Assembly: GCF_003217095.1 (NCBI RefSeq)
Contig: NZ_QJSR01000004.1
Span: forward strand, 62,001-126,000
Direction of reading: 5' to 3'
Source: Rhizobium sp. PP-CC-3A-592
Lineage (GTDB): Bacteria; Pseudomonadota; Alphaproteobacteria; Rhizobiales; Rhizobiaceae
Length of the DNA stretch: 64,000 bases
The notes beneath the pieces were generated by a model. The model worked only from the letters and a program-made list of their open reading frames with translations, made no database searches and was not told the DNA's origin. This document shows, one piece after another, positions 1 through 9,966 of the stretch (its first letter is position 1; every line of letters starts with the position of its first letter). A program made the translations under genes and the position numbers.

Positions 1-3000
1 CCGTGACCACGGAGAGTGGCACGCCATCCTTCACCATCCAGTCGCTGAACGCCGCGCCCCGCGGCATCCCGCTCGAACTGTCCGATCCGAAGACGCTGGC
101 GCTCGACCAGGGCGGCGTCCGCCTCGACGATTTCGCCATTCAGCTTCCCGGCGGCACGGCCAGCGTCACCGGCCTCGTCGGACAAACACTCGATGTCACC
201 GTTGCCGTTCGCGGCAACCCGGCCGTCGAATACGCCCAGCCGATCGACGGCGGCGAGGCCCGCGTGGCCATTACGACAGCCGATATCGTCGCCCGCGGCC
301 CCATGACCGGCGCCGTCATCGACGTGAAGGGCCAGCTGGCCTATGTCGCCGTACCCCAGGGCCGGCTCGAGACGGTCGGCGTGGTCGCCCATAGTGACAG
401 CTTCGACATCACCGGCCGGCAGGGAGCGATTCGCGCCACTATCGATGCCGGCGCGACCCGCTTCGTCAATGCCGATCTCGGCCGCCTGCTGCTGAGCCCC
501 CTGAAGCTCGATGCGACCATCAGCGTTGCCCCGGATGCGGTCGGCTTCGACCCGGTCACCATCGACAGCGCCGGTCTCGACGGTGCGGTCAACGGCCGGT
601 TCCAGATGAGCGACAACAGCCTGCGCGCCGCACTTCGCCTCAGCGCCCCGCCTGCCTCCCTGCCCGCCGCTCTCGCTTCAAGGTTCGACACCAACCTCGC
701 ACTGTCGGCAAACGTCACCCGGGACACCGCCGGTGCCCTCAACGTCACCAACATCGCCGTGGATTCCGGCACCATCACCGCCAATGGCTCGCTGTCGCTG
801 ATCGACGGACAGCTGACGGCGGCGACCGCCGGCACGCTTCCCGACCTCGGCAAGGTGCTGGCCGATGCCAAGGGCAGTGCCCGCTTCACGCTGGACGCCA
901 CCGGCGCCCTCGAGCGCCCGCTGGTCAAGGCCGAGATCCGCTCCAGCGGCGCGACGCTCGCCGGGAGAACGCTGAGCGACCTCGTGGCCGCGGCCACCGT
1001 GACGGCCGACCCCCCAAACCCGCAGGCTGCGATCACCGCCACCGGCGCGCTCGGCGGCCAAGCCATCGACATCCGCACCCGGCTCGAAACGACGAACGGC
1101 CGTATCCGTATTCCGGAACTTGCCGCCCGGATCGGCGACAACCGGCTCGACGGCAGCATCGACCTGACCGAAGCCTACGAGCCGAACGGCACCATCACCT
1201 TCAACCTGCCGGATGTCGGTCTGATCGCCGCCATGGCCGGCGAACAGGCCTCGGGCGACCTTGCGGGCTCGGCCACCATTGCCAGCACAGGCGGCAAGAC
1301 CTCGCTGGCGCTGAAGGCATCCGGCTCGGGTATCAAGCGCGGCGATCTCGTCATCACCCGCCCTGAGGCGGACATCACCGTCGAAGACCTGAAGGCGCTC
1401 GCCATCCGCGGCACGGCCAAGGTGGAAACGATCGCGCAGGGGGCGAACCGCGTTTCCAACCTCGATCTCGCCTTCGACCAGAAACAGGCCGGTCTCACCG
1501 AAGTCCGCCTCGACGCGGTCTACGACAATGCGCCGCTCGTCTTCCGCGGCGCCATCGAAACGGCAGCGGCCCGCACGACCGTCAGGCTTTCAACGCTGTC
1601 CGCCGCGCCGCGCCAGATCGCGCTGAAGCTCGCCGCACCCTCCACCATCATCATCGAGAACGGTACGGTCCGCGTGTCCGACCTGCGCATCGGTGCATCC
1701 GGCGGCACCATGGCCCTCACCGGCACGGCGGGCGATGCGCTCGACCTCAGCGTCCGGCTCGACCGCCTGCCCGCCCGTTTGATCAATGCGGTCGCCCCGA
1801 CGCTCGGCGCCGACGGGACGATCGACGGCTCGATCGTCGCCAAGGGCACCGCTGCCGCTCCCGATGTCACCTACGACCTGCGCTGGGCCAATGCCACGGT
1901 CGCGCAGGCAAAGTCGGCCGGCGTCGGCGCGCTGACCATTACGGCGAAGGGCGGCTTTGCAGACAACACCGTCACGCTCGACACCGACATTCGTGGCGGC
2001 GGCGGACTTGCATTCAACGGCGGCGGCAAGCTCGGCATTGCCGGCAACCGGCCGATCGACATGCGGTTCAACGGCGACCTCCCCTTCTCGCTGCTCGGCC
2101 CGATCCTCGCGCAGAACGGATTCGTCCTGACCGGGACCGCAAAGGTCGATGCGGCAATTTCCGGTGCCGTCTCCGCTCCCATCGTCAACGGTTCGGTCAC
2201 CACCTCCGGTGCCCGCCTGCTCGACGCCCGCCGCAACCTCGCCGTCAACGGCCTGACCGCAAATGTAATCCTTGCCGGACAGCAGGCGCGGATCGAGCGG
2301 CTGACGGGAACGCTCTCCACCGGCGGCTCGCTCGCCGTTACCGGCACGATCGGCATCGAGCCCGGCTCGGGCTTCCCGGCCAATCTCAACATCCGCCTGG
2401 CAAAGGCGACCTATGTCGATGGTAGCCTGCTGACGGCGAACCTCGACGGTACACTGAAGCTGACCGGACCCCTCACAGGGTCACCGATCCTCAGCGGGCG
2501 CGTCGCCATTCCCAAGGCGTCCATCACCATCCCCGAAAAGCTCCCGGCATCGCTGTCGGAGATCAACATCAAGCACCGTAATGCCCCCGCCGACGTGCGC
2601 CGCATGCAGGCGCTGGTCCAGAAGGACGCAGGCGACGGCACCCGGGAGAAAAGCAGCGGCATCGGCTTCGACATGACGGTCGCGGCCTCCCACATCTTCG
2701 TGCGCGGCCGCGGCGTCGATGCCGAGCTTGGCGGCGATCTCGTGATCCGCGGCACCGCGGCGAACCCGGCCGTCACCGGCGGCTTCCAGATGCGCCGCGG
2801 CCGGCTGGAGATCCTCGGCAAGCGGATCACCTTCACCGACGGCACCATCACCTTCGGCGGCAACCTCATCCCGGCGCTCGACCTCGATGCGACATCGACG
2901 GCAGGCTCGACCACCGTCACGGTCAATGTCGCGGGCCTCGCCAACAGCCCCAACGTGACCTTCAGCTCCTCCCCGGCCCTGCCGCAGGATGAAATCCTCG

Positions 3001-3347
3001 CCCAGCTGATCTTCAACCGGTCGCTCTCCAACCTTTCGGCCGTGCAGATCGCGCAGCTCGCGAGCGCCGTTGCACAACTCGCCGGAGGTCCCGGCGGCTC
3101 GCTGTTCGATGGCTTGCGCAACAAGCTCGGCGTCGATGACCTCGACGTGTCCACCGACGACGGCGGCGGCGCCATGTTCCGGGCCGGCCGCTACATCAAC
3201 GACCGCACCTATCTCGAACTGCAGCAGAGTGCCGAGGACGGTGCCAAGGCCGTCATCAATCTCGATGTCGGCCGCGGCGTGAAGCTGCGCGGCGAAGCGG
3301 GCTCGGAGGGCGGCGGCGCCGGCGTCTTCTACGAGAAGGAATACTGA
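1..3347 (+). CDS. tamB: TamB-like translocation and assembly module protein, 5' partial
   Basis: The reading frame is open from the left edge of the window, so the N-terminus, with the expected membrane anchor, is missing; about 1,114 residues are visible. The protein is made of degenerate beta-rich repeats (many short G-T-V and L-D-G strands) typical of the AsmA/TamB superfamily. It ends in the conserved TamB C-terminal (DUF490) region, with the signature SSPALPQDEILAQLIFN encoded near 2970-3020 and a terminal strand ending in Glu-Tyr. TamB spans the periplasm from the inner membrane and works with the outer-membrane protein TamA in envelope assembly and lipid transport; tamA is usually immediately upstream but lies outside the window. 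The GTG at position 3 is probably not the real start. The family assignment is confident. Confidence 0.9.
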   Translation, partial: VTTESGTPSFTIQSLNAAPRGIPLELSDPKTLALDQGGVRLDDFAIQLPGGTASVTGLVGQTLDVTVAVRGNPAVEYAQPIDGGEARVAITTADIVARGPMTGAVIDVKGQLAYVAVPQGRLETVGVVAHSDSFDITGRQGAIRATIDAGATRFVNADLGRLLLSPLKLDATISVAPDAVGFDPVTIDSAGLDGAVNGRFQMSDNSLRAALRLSAPPASLPAALASRFDTNLALSANVTRDTAGALNVTNIAVDSGTITANGSLSLIDGQLTAATAGTLPDLGKVLADAKGSARFTLDATGALERPLVKAEIRSSGATLAGRTLSDLVAAATVTADPPNPQAAITATGALGGQAIDIRTRLETTNGRIRIPELAARIGDNRLDGSIDLTEAYEPNGTITFNLPDVGLIAAMAGEQASGDLAGSATIASTGGKTSLALKASGSGIKRGDLVITRPEADITVEDLKALAIRGTAKVETIAQGANRVSNLDLAFDQKQAGLTEVRLDAVYDNAPLVFRGAIETAAARTTVRLSTLSAAPRQIALKLAAPSTIIIENGTVRVSDLRIGASGGTMALTGTAGDALDLSVRLDRLPARLINAVAPTLGADGTIDGSIVAKGTAAAPDVTYDLRWANATVAQAKSAGVGALTITAKGGFADNTVTLDTDIRGGGGLAFNGGGKLGIAGNRPIDMRFNGDLPFSLLGPILAQNGFVLTGTAKVDAAISGAVSAPIVNGSVTTSGARLLDARRNLAVNGLTANVILAGQQARIERLTGTLSTGGSLAVTGTIGIEPGSGFPANLNIRLAKATYVDGSLLTANLDGTLKLTGPLTGSPILSGRVAIPKASITIPEKLPASLSEINIKHRNAPADVRRMQALVQKDAGDGTREKSSGIGFDMTVAASHIFVRGRGVDAELGGDLVIRGTAANPAVTGGFQMRRGRLEILGKRITFTDGTITFGGNLIPALDLDATSTAGSTTVTVNVAGLANSPNVTFSSSPALPQDEILAQLIFNRSLSNLSAVQIAQLASAVAQLAGGPGGSLFDGLRNKLGVDDLDVSTDDGGGAMFRAGRYINDRTYLELQQSAEDGAKAVINLDVGRGVKLRGEAGSEGGGAGVFYEKEY

Positions 3348-3366
3348 CGCTTCGCCGTCATCGATG

Positions 3367-3397
3367 CGTCCGCAGCCCGTGCCCGGCGCTGCGGACG
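3367..3397 (+). terminator. Hairpin after tamB
   Basis: A perfect 10-bp stem (3367-3376 with 3388-3397) and an 11-nt loop lie 20 nt after the tamB stop. No T-run follows, so this may be an mRNA 3'-end stabiliser or a weak terminator and not a classical intrinsic terminator. Confidence 0.4.
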
Positions 3398-3535
3398 GTC
3401 GCCCTGCGCAATCTGATGGATGACCCTTTGCAATTTGCCGGAACGGGCACGCAAATTTACCCATCTTGCATCTTCCGGCGAGATCGCTGCCGGTGCACAG
3501 TCCGCGCCGAGACGTTTGGCTGAGGGAAGACGCAT

Positions 3536-4459
3536 ATGGTTTCGATTGGGTTGATTGGCGTACCGCTGGAGGAAGGCTCCGGCCGCCGAGGCTGCAGCAT
3601 GGGCCCGACGGCGCTTAGAATCGCCGGCATCGACCGCGTCATGGCCGATCTCGGATTCGATGTCACCGACCACGGAGACCTCCGCCCCGATCCGGTGGAC
3701 AATCTTGGACGCCATCCCGGCGCCAAACATCTGCCGATCGTCGCCGGATACACCCGCGCACTGGAGGCGGCGACCTATGATACCGCGTCGAAGGGCGCCG
3801 TGCCGGTCATTCTGGGCGGCGACCATGCGCTGTCCATGGGCAGCGTCTCGGGCATGGCCCGCTATGCTGCCGAGAGCAAGCGCCCGCTCTTCGTGCTGTG
3901 GCTCGATGCCCATGCCGATTTCAACACGCCGGAAACCTCGCCCTCGGGCAATATGCACGGCATGCCCGTCGCCTTCTTCTGCGGTCATGCCGAGTTTGCG
4001 GAGATCCTGCCGCCGGGACGGCCCCTCGTCGATCCGAAGCGCGTCTACCAGGTCGGCATCCGCTCCGTCGACGAGACCGAGCGCCAGGAGATCAACCGCC
4101 ACGGCGTCAACGTCTACGACATGCGCGCGCTCGATGAGATGGGCGTCGCCGCCATCGTCAAGGAGATCCTGAAGGCCGTGGAGCGCGAGGACGGGCTGCT
4201 GCATGTCAGCCTCGACGTCGATTTTCTCGAGCCGGACATCGCGCCCGGCGTCGGCACCACCGTTCCCGGCGGCGCAACCTTCCGCGAGGCGCATCTGGTC
4301 ATGGAAATGCTCTGCGACAGCGGCCACGTGTCCTCGCTCGATCTCGTGGAACTCAATCCCTTCCTCGACGACCGGGGCAAGAGCGCCCGCGTCATGGTGG
4401 AGCTCGCCGCCAGCCTCTTCGGCCGCCGCATTCTCGATCGCCCGACCCGCAGCGGCTGA
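3536..4459 (+). CDS. rocF: Arginase
   Basis: This 307-residue protein of the ureohydrolase family is expected to hydrolyse L-arginine to ornithine and urea in the cytoplasm. The Mn-binding motifs are all visible: GGDHALS (residues 94-100), DAHADFN (124-130), the substrate loop NMHGMP (139-144) and [10 protein letters not shown] near residue 223, followed by [10 protein letters not shown]. The [14 protein letters not shown]-terminus is arginase-like and not agmatinase-like. The ATG at 3536 is preceded by GAGGGAAG. It stands as a single gene between tamB and cheW. Rhizobial arginase is usually called argI or rocF; no ornithine cyclodeaminase gene is adjacent here. Confidence 0.93.
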   Translation: MVSIGLIGVPLEEGSGRRGCSMGPTALRIAGIDRVMADLGFDVTDHGDLRPDPVDNLGRHPGAKHLPIVAGYTRALEAATYDTASKGAVPVILGGDHALSMGSVSGMARYAAESKRPLFVLWLDAHADFNTPETSPSGNMHGMPVAFFCGHAEFAEILPPGRPLVDPKRVYQVGIRSVDETERQEINRHGVNVYDMRALDEMGVAAIVKEILKAVEREDGLLHVSLDVDFLEPDIAPGVGTTVPGGATFREAHLVMEMLCDSGHVSSLDLVELNPFLDDRGKSARVMVELAASLFGRRILDRPTRSG

Positions 4460-4554
4460 AACAGGCTCGCAAACATGAAAAGCTCTTTTAACCATTCATG
4501 CGGTATCCTGCAGTCTGAAAATCCGTCGTGATTTCGAATGCGGGGACAAGAGAC

Positions 4555-5034
4555 ATGAGCAACGCACTGACAATGGCCGGTTTTGGCGGCGAAACGCTGG
4601 AAATCATTGCCTTCCGGCTTCATGACCAGGAATTCTGCGTCAAAACGACCACGATCCGCGAAATCCGCGGCTGGGCGCCCTCGACGCCGATCCCGCATTC
4701 TCCGCCGGAAGTCATCGGCGTGATGAACCTGCGCGGCACGGTCATCCCGATCATCGATCTGGCCCACAAGCTCGGCATGAAATCGACCGTCGCCAACGAG
4801 CGCAGCGCCATCGTGGTTGCCGAAGTGCATTCGATGGTCGTCGGCCTTGTGGTCGATCGCGTCTCCGACATCCTGACCGTCCAGGGCAGCCAGGTCCAGC
4901 CGGTTCCCGAAGTCACCACGTCCTTCGACAAGGCCTATGCCGAAGGCATCATCGCTAACGAAAACGGCATGATCTGCTTCCTCAACCTCGCCCGCATGTT
5001 CAAGGAACGCGACGTCGAGGAAATGGCAGCCTGA
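4555..5034 (+). CDS. CheW-like chemotaxis coupling protein
   Basis: This is a single CheW domain of 159 residues. The core [15 protein letters not shown]-type start, the REIRGWAP segment, the loop [20 protein letters not shown] and the DRVSDILTV strand are typical of CheW proteins that bridge chemoreceptors and CheA. I prefer ATG at 4555 (preceded by GGGGACAAG) over the in-frame GTG at 4528. No cheA, receptor or other chemotaxis gene is nearby, so this is an orphan paralogue; it may serve the main chemotaxis array or another CheA system. The stop codon lies inside the first copy of a 29-bp tandem repeat. Confidence 0.9.
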   Translation: MSNALTMAGFGGETLEIIAFRLHDQEFCVKTTTIREIRGWAPSTPIPHSPPEVIGVMNLRGTVIPIIDLAHKLGMKSTVANERSAIVVAEVHSMVVGLVVDRVSDILTVQGSQVQPVPEVTTSFDKAYAEGIIANENGMICFLNLARMFKERDVEEMAA

Positions 5035-5094
5035 CGCTGCCGGGGGAGGAAATGGCAGCCTGACGCTGCCGGGGGAGGAAATGGCGGCCTGACG
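5018..5094 (+). repeat. 29-bp tandem repeat over the 3' end of cheW
   Basis: The unit beginning AGGAAATGGCAGCCTGACGC is present exactly at 5018-5046 and 5047-5075 and partially, with one substitution, at 5076-5094. The first copy includes the last codons and TGA stop of cheW, so the array is a duplication of the gene's own 3' end. Each copy carries GGAGGAAATG, a start-like motif with too short a spacing to be a good translation start. Confidence 0.9.
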
Positions 5095-5197
5095 GTCATT
5101 CGACAGGAATATTAAATAAAGCTGTTACACGCCTCTGGGAAAACCGGACGGCGGCGCGAGACACCCTCGCGCCCACCCGATCCGGAGACCCTGGCGT

Positions 5198-5773
5198 ATG
5201 TGCACCCGTAAGAAACAATCGCTGGCAGCCATGCTGTGGACCGCCTTCCTGCCCGCCACGCTGATGGCGGGCGTGCATTTCGGCAGCCTGCTGCTCACCG
5301 ACAATTTCCATGAAGTCGTTCCCGGCCAACTCTACCGCTCGGCCCAGCCGTCGGGCGCGGATCTCTCGGACTATAAGAGCCGCTACGGCATCCGCACCGT
5401 CATCAACCTGCGGGGCCCGAGCGAAGGCGCCTGGTACCGCGACGAGGTCGAAGCGGCCGCGCGCGAAGGCCTCGTGCATATCGACTTCCCCATGTCTGCC
5501 TCGCGCGCTTTGACGGCGGAGAAGAGCCGGAAGCTGATCGCGATCCTGCGCGACGCCCCCAAGCCGATTCTGATCCATTGCAAGTCGGGTGCCGACCGCA
5601 CCGGCCTTGCCAGCGTCATCTATTCGAGCCAGATCGCCGGCAGGGACGAGGAGACGGCGGAGCGACAATTGTCCATCGCCTTCGGCCATATCGCCATCCC
5701 CTTCCTCTCATCCGCTTTCGCCATGGACGAAAGCTGGGAAAGCCTCGAAGCGGCGCTCGGCATGCCGGGATAG
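5198..5773 (+). CDS. Membrane-anchored tyrosine/dual-specificity phosphatase-like protein
   Basis: This 191-residue protein carries the cysteine-phosphatase P-loop HCKSGADRTG (nucleophile Cys128, Arg134) and the upstream segment GQLYRSAQPSG typical of bacterial DSP/tyrosine phosphatases related to the SiwE/DUF442-like group. Residues 10-33 form one hydrophobic segment, so the enzyme is probably anchored in the inner membrane or exported. The substrate is unknown; phosphoinositide, phosphoprotein and polyphosphate-type substrates have all been described for this fold. It is transcribed toward acvB with only 17 bp between the stops. Confidence 0.82.
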   Translation: MCTRKKQSLAAMLWTAFLPATLMAGVHFGSLLLTDNFHEVVPGQLYRSAQPSGADLSDYKSRYGIRTVINLRGPSEGAWYRDEVEAAAREGLVHIDFPMSASRALTAEKSRKLIAILRDAPKPILIHCKSGADRTGLASVIYSSQIAGRDEETAERQLSIAFGHIAIPFLSSAFAMDESWESLEAALGMPG

Positions 5774-5790
5774 GCCGGCCCACCGAGAGA

Positions 5791-7161
5791 TTATGGCGCA
5801 GACTTGCCCAGACGCTTGTCATACCCGTCGAGAATGCGCTTGACCAAGGCCGGGTAGTCCTCGTCGAAATGGTGGCCGCCCTCGATCGGGATCACCTCAA
5901 CCCCGGTGCTCTTCAGCGTCGGGCAGACATCGTCCTCCTCGTCGGTGCCGTAGACGCATTGGACCAGAGCGGGATCGATGGTCTTCAGATCGTCGGCCGG
6001 ATCGCCGTTGCCATCGGACGCGGCGGCACCGAGCCAGCCGAGAACGGAAATCTTGTAGTCGACCTGATGCGACACGGCGAGAAGCGAGAGCTGCGAGACG
6101 CGTGCGCGGTCGGCCGCTGGCAGGAGGTTGTAGGTCCGCGGCAGCACGTCGGCACCGAAGGAATAGCCGATCAGCAATACGCGCTTGACGTTCCAGCGCT
6201 TGGTATAGAGCCCGATGATGCGCGACAGATCGTTCGCGACCTCCTGCGGCGCGCGCTCCGCCCAGAAATAGCGCAGCGAATCGATGCCCACGACCGGCAT
6301 GCCCTGCTGCTGCAGGACGTCGCCGACCTCCTTGTCGATATCGCGCCAGCCGCCATCGCCCGAGAGCACGATGGCCATCGTATCGCGCGTCGGTTTGGCG
6401 TCGAGCACGGTCAGCGGCAGGCCGAGCGGGTTGTCGTCACCACCGCCGCTTTCCACCAGACCGGACAGGGCGTCGGAAAAATCCTGCCAGATGTCGCCAT
6501 CGCTGTTCTGAACGTCGATGTCGTCATGCTTGGCCTTCAGCGCCTCGACATGGGTCTTGCCATCGGCGGGTGCCGCCGGGCCGAGGAGAACCGTTATCGG
6601 GTCGGGCAGCGGCCCGTCGGTCAGGCCGTATTCCATCCGGTCGCCCACGGTGCGCTTGTCGGCGGGCGTGCAGAGCTCGCGGGTCAGCGCGATACCAGCG
6701 TCCGGATCGCCAGCGAGCGTATGGCCGATGGTCGCCGCCGGCGTCTGTGCCGCGATCGCCAGCGCCATGGCACCGCCCGCGCCGACACCGGCGACGATCG
6801 GCAGGTTATAGTCGGAATTGTCGAGGGAACGCTGGACCTGCTGGCTGAGCGCCTCGATATCGGAAACCGTATAGACGCAGTCGCCATCGTCCTTGGCAAG
6901 CGAAGCAAGGTAGGACGGCAGGTCGATCCCGATCACCAGCGCGCCCTCGCCCGTCATCCGCGATGCCACGAGATCTTCCTTCGCGCCCCAGCCGGCCGCG
7001 TCCGAGAGCAGCACCACGGCGGCTTTCACCTCGCCCGTCGGCTTTAGGATGCGCGGCGCGGGGATCATGCCGGTGTCGAAGCCGGATGCATCTTGCGCAA
7101 AGGCAGCACACGGCGCCGTAGCCAGCAGGCTCAGAACCGTCAACGTCTTCAACAGTCTCAT
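5791..7161 (-). CDS. acvB: AcvB/VirJ-family periplasmic protein, lysyl-phosphatidylglycerol hydrolase
   Basis: This 456-residue protein begins with a clear signal peptide (MRLLKTLTVLSLLATAPCAAFA). It has two alpha/beta-hydrolase-like halves; the C-terminal VirJ-like half carries the nucleophile-elbow motif GYSFGAD. In Agrobacterium, AcvB is a periplasmic protein required for virulence and reported to hydrolyse lysyl-phosphatidylglycerol made by LpiA, so it controls the level of this cationic lipid. The start ATG overlaps the lpiA stop (ATGA at 7158-7161), implying translational coupling in an lpiA-acvB operon. Length and operon context both match AcvB and not the shorter Ti-plasmid VirJ. Confidence 0.92.
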   Translation of the reverse strand: MRLLKTLTVLSLLATAPCAAFAQDASGFDTGMIPAPRILKPTGEVKAAVVLLSDAAGWGAKEDLVASRMTGEGALVIGIDLPSYLASLAKDDGDCVYTVSDIEALSQQVQRSLDNSDYNLPIVAGVGAGGAMALAIAAQTPAATIGHTLAGDPDAGIALTRELCTPADKRTVGDRMEYGLTDGPLPDPITVLLGPAAPADGKTHVEALKAKHDDIDVQNSDGDIWQDFSDALSGLVESGGGDDNPLGLPLTVLDAKPTRDTMAIVLSGDGGWRDIDKEVGDVLQQQGMPVVGIDSLRYFWAERAPQEVANDLSRIIGLYTKRWNVKRVLLIGYSFGADVLPRTYNLLPAADRARVSQLSLLAVSHQVDYKISVLGWLGAAASDGNGDPADDLKTIDPALVQCVYGTDEEDDVCPTLKSTGVEVIPIEGGHHFDEDYPALVKRILDGYDKRLGKSAP

Positions 7162-9794
7162 TTCTTCACGAGCCCTTTCACGCCGCCACCGATCAGGAAC
7201 GTGGCGTCCATCAGCGCGAGGACCGGACTGATCCCCCCACCGGCTGCCATATAACGAGGCTCCCATCGGGGATGGAACTTCGTCTTGAAGGCCTTGAGGC
7301 CCTTAAAGTTGTAGAAGCGCTCGCCGTGCTCGAAAACGGTCCGCCCGACCTTGTCCCAGACCGGCGAGGACCGCCGCTCCGAAAGACCGGCGAGCGGCGC
7401 CATGCCGAGATTGAAACGCTTGAAGCCGCGATCGCGCAGATGCTCCATGACCGAGACGAACAGGAAATCCATCGACCCCTTGGGAGCCTCCGGCGAAAAC
7501 CGCATCAGGTCCACGGAGCCCTCCTCGAGCGTATCGGTGACGAGGATGTTGGCGAAGGCGACGATCTTTCCCTCGACTTTCAGAACCGCGACCGGCTGAC
7601 GGCAGAGGTAGTCGCGGGAAAAGGCGCCGAGCGAAAATCCCTTCTCCTTGGCTTCGTGATGCGCAAGCCACGTATCCGAGACCGCTTGGAGATCGTCGAG
7701 GATCGCAGGCACATCGGCAGCTTCGATCAGTTCGAACGCCAGCCCGTCGCGCTGCCCGCGGCTCACCGTCTGGCGCAGCGTCGCCCACTTTCCGCCCTTC
7801 AGGGTGAAATTCGTGAGGTCCATCGTGGCGATTTCGCCCAAGCGAAAGGCGCGCAGGCCGGCATCGGCATAGTAGGACAGGCCGGCCGGCGAAACCTGAT
7901 AGAAGACCGGGCGGCACCCGACGGCCCGGGCGCTTTCGACGAACTGCCAGATCAGGTCCGCCCAGGCGTCGCGCGGCCCCACCGGATCGAACAGTGCGAT
8001 CCAGGAGCGCGCCTGCCGGCCATACATGATGAAGGCCCTGTTATCGGGAGAGAACATCAGGCTCTTGTCGCCCATCAGCACGAGGTTGGCGTCGGACATG
8101 CCCTGCTGCGCGATGATCGCCATCGCCCTGTCGAGATCGTCGGGAGACGGCGTTTCGATCGTCCCCCGCGCCGGCCGCATCAGGCTCCAGAAGGCGACGG
8201 CGCCGGAAAAGAGCACGAGGCCGAGCACGGCGCGCAAGCCACGCGGCGCTTCGGCCGAGAGTTCGAACTCCCACCAGAGCCGGTTGGAATATTCGACGTC
8301 GCGATAGACGAACAGGAGCACGGCCACGGCAAACAGGCAGAGCGCACCCATGGCCGTCAACCACGGCACCGTCAGCGCGGTGCTGGTCATGGTCGCCGGC
8401 CGCGTGAACACGCGGCGGCTGATGAGCAGGCTGATGATGAAGAAGGCGAGAAGCCCCGCCTCGAACAGGGCGACCGCCTTGACCAGCGAGAGGAGAAGGG
8501 CTGCGAGCGCCAGCCCGAGTGCGGCCCACCACGCCCCGTCGAGCCGCCGCGCAAGGCCGCGCGCCGCGATCAACAGAGCAAGGCCGAGCACGCTGGCAAG
8601 AAAGTGCGCACCCTCGATGACCGGTAGCGGCACGTAATCCGACAGGAAGGCAAGGTTTTCATCCGGCGTCGGCGTGACGCTCGAGAAGACCAACATGGCC
8701 GCGAGCACGAGCGCGAGCGCCGAGAGCAGCAGCGGCGTCAGGCGCCCGGCAACCCGCCGCAGGCTGGAGCCGACCGGCTTGCGCGCAAGCGTGCGCACTT
8801 CGGCGATGACGACGAACAGCACGGCGAGGATCAGCGGCACGACATGGTAGATCAGGCGGTAGAGCACCAGCGCGCCGAGAACCGTATCGACGCTCGCCGT
8901 CTGCCCGAGGGCCGCGACGATGACCGTCTCGAACACGCCGAGACCTGCGGGAACATGGCTGAGCACCCCGAGCCCGACCGCCACCGAATAGATGGCCAGA
9001 AACGCCGGCCAGCCGATTGTCCCTTCCGGCAGAAGCACGTAGAGCACCGAGGCGGAGGCCGCGAGATCGAGAACGGTGACTAGGAACTGGCGCGATGCCG
9101 TCCGCGAATCCGGCAGGCGCACCGAGATGCGGCTGAAGACGAGCGGCTGCCCGTCGCGGCCCGCCACCATCAGCGCGACGATGGCCGTCAGCACCAGGAT
9201 GGCGACGATCCGCAGGCCGGAGGCCGACAGCCAGGTGAGCGGCGCGACTTCCGGCGCGATGGCGAGAAGGCTGAGTGAGCCCACGGCGGCGAGGCCGAGG
9301 CCGAAGGCGAGCGTGACGAAGGCGATGACACCGCCGATCTCCTCCGGCTTCAGGCCCAGCCGCGAATAGGCGCGATAGCGGATCGCCCCGCCGCTCAGCG
9401 GCCCGAAACCCGCGGTGTTGCCGACCGCATAGGCCGCAAAGGCCGTCAGTGCGACATCGTTATACGGCAGGCGATGCTTGACATAGGAGAGCGCGCTGAC
9501 GTCGTAGAACGTCAGGGCGAAGAAACTGAGGCCCGTGAACACCAGCGCCAGCGCGATCGCGGTCCAGCTCGTGCTATCGAGCGCGCCCATCACGTCCTCG
9601 TAGCGGACTTCCGACGTCAGGTGCACGATGGCGATGACGACGATGGCCGCGACGAGCAGAATGGCGCCGCCGGCCGCAAACCGGCTGATGCCGCCGAAGC
9701 GGGCAAGGATGTCGCGGGGTACGTCAGGCTCCACACCTGTCGCAGGTGCGCCGGCAGAAGCAGGGGTCGAAGGCGTCGTATCGGGAAGGGTCAT
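7158..9794 (-). CDS. lpiA: Bifunctional lysylphosphatidylglycerol synthetase/flippase (LpiA/MprF)
   Basis: This 878-residue protein has an N-terminal half of about 14 hydrophobic segments (roughly residues 35-540), the flippase and UPF0104-type part. The cytoplasmic C-terminal DUF2156 domain (about 550-870) transfers lysine from Lys-tRNA to phosphatidylglycerol; segments such as LVLMGDKSLMFSPD and the C-terminal FNFKGLKAFKTKFHPRWEPRY are characteristic. The product lowers membrane negative charge and protects against cationic peptides. In Rhizobium tropici and Sinorhizobium the gene is acid-inducible and paired with acvB, as here. The start ATG at 9794 is divergent from the ion-channel gene. 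Confidence 0.93.
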   Translation of the reverse strand: MTLPDTTPSTPASAGAPATGVEPDVPRDILARFGGISRFAAGGAILLVAAIVVIAIVHLTSEVRYEDVMGALDSTSWTAIALALVFTGLSFFALTFYDVSALSYVKHRLPYNDVALTAFAAYAVGNTAGFGPLSGGAIRYRAYSRLGLKPEEIGGVIAFVTLAFGLGLAAVGSLSLLAIAPEVAPLTWLSASGLRIVAILVLTAIVALMVAGRDGQPLVFSRISVRLPDSRTASRQFLVTVLDLAASASVLYVLLPEGTIGWPAFLAIYSVAVGLGVLSHVPAGLGVFETVIVAALGQTASVDTVLGALVLYRLIYHVVPLILAVLFVVIAEVRTLARKPVGSSLRRVAGRLTPLLLSALALVLAAMLVFSSVTPTPDENLAFLSDYVPLPVIEGAHFLASVLGLALLIAARGLARRLDGAWWAALGLALAALLLSLVKAVALFEAGLLAFFIISLLISRRVFTRPATMTSTALTVPWLTAMGALCLFAVAVLLFVYRDVEYSNRLWWEFELSAEAPRGLRAVLGLVLFSGAVAFWSLMRPARGTIETPSPDDLDRAMAIIAQQGMSDANLVLMGDKSLMFSPDNRAFIMYGRQARSWIALFDPVGPRDAWADLIWQFVESARAVGCRPVFYQVSPAGLSYYADAGLRAFRLGEIATMDLTNFTLKGGKWATLRQTVSRGQRDGLAFELIEAADVPAILDDLQAVSDTWLAHHEAKEKGFSLGAFSRDYLCRQPVAVLKVEGKIVAFANILVTDTLEEGSVDLMRFSPEAPKGSMDFLFVSVMEHLRDRGFKRFNLGMAPLAGLSERRSSPVWDKVGRTVFEHGERFYNFKGLKAFKTKFHPRWEPRYMAAGGGISPVLALMDATFLIGGGVKGLVKK

Positions 9795-9966
9795 GGAACC
9801 ACATGCGTCTGGTGAATGCCGGAAAAGCTCTATATCGCCGAGCCGGGCTGCTTGACAGTGAACTTCCTGTAACGTTCGGCCGATTGCAAACTGCGCGAGG
9901 AGCGTCCGAAGTCAAGGTCGTCTCTGGCTTTCATCAGCAATTCCGGCAATACGAGGGCAGACGCGG

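Noticed and set aside
4488-4500. TTAACCATTCATG upstream of cheW as a CtrA site
   Set aside because: Only one TTAA half is present, and the second half at N7 spacing is missing.
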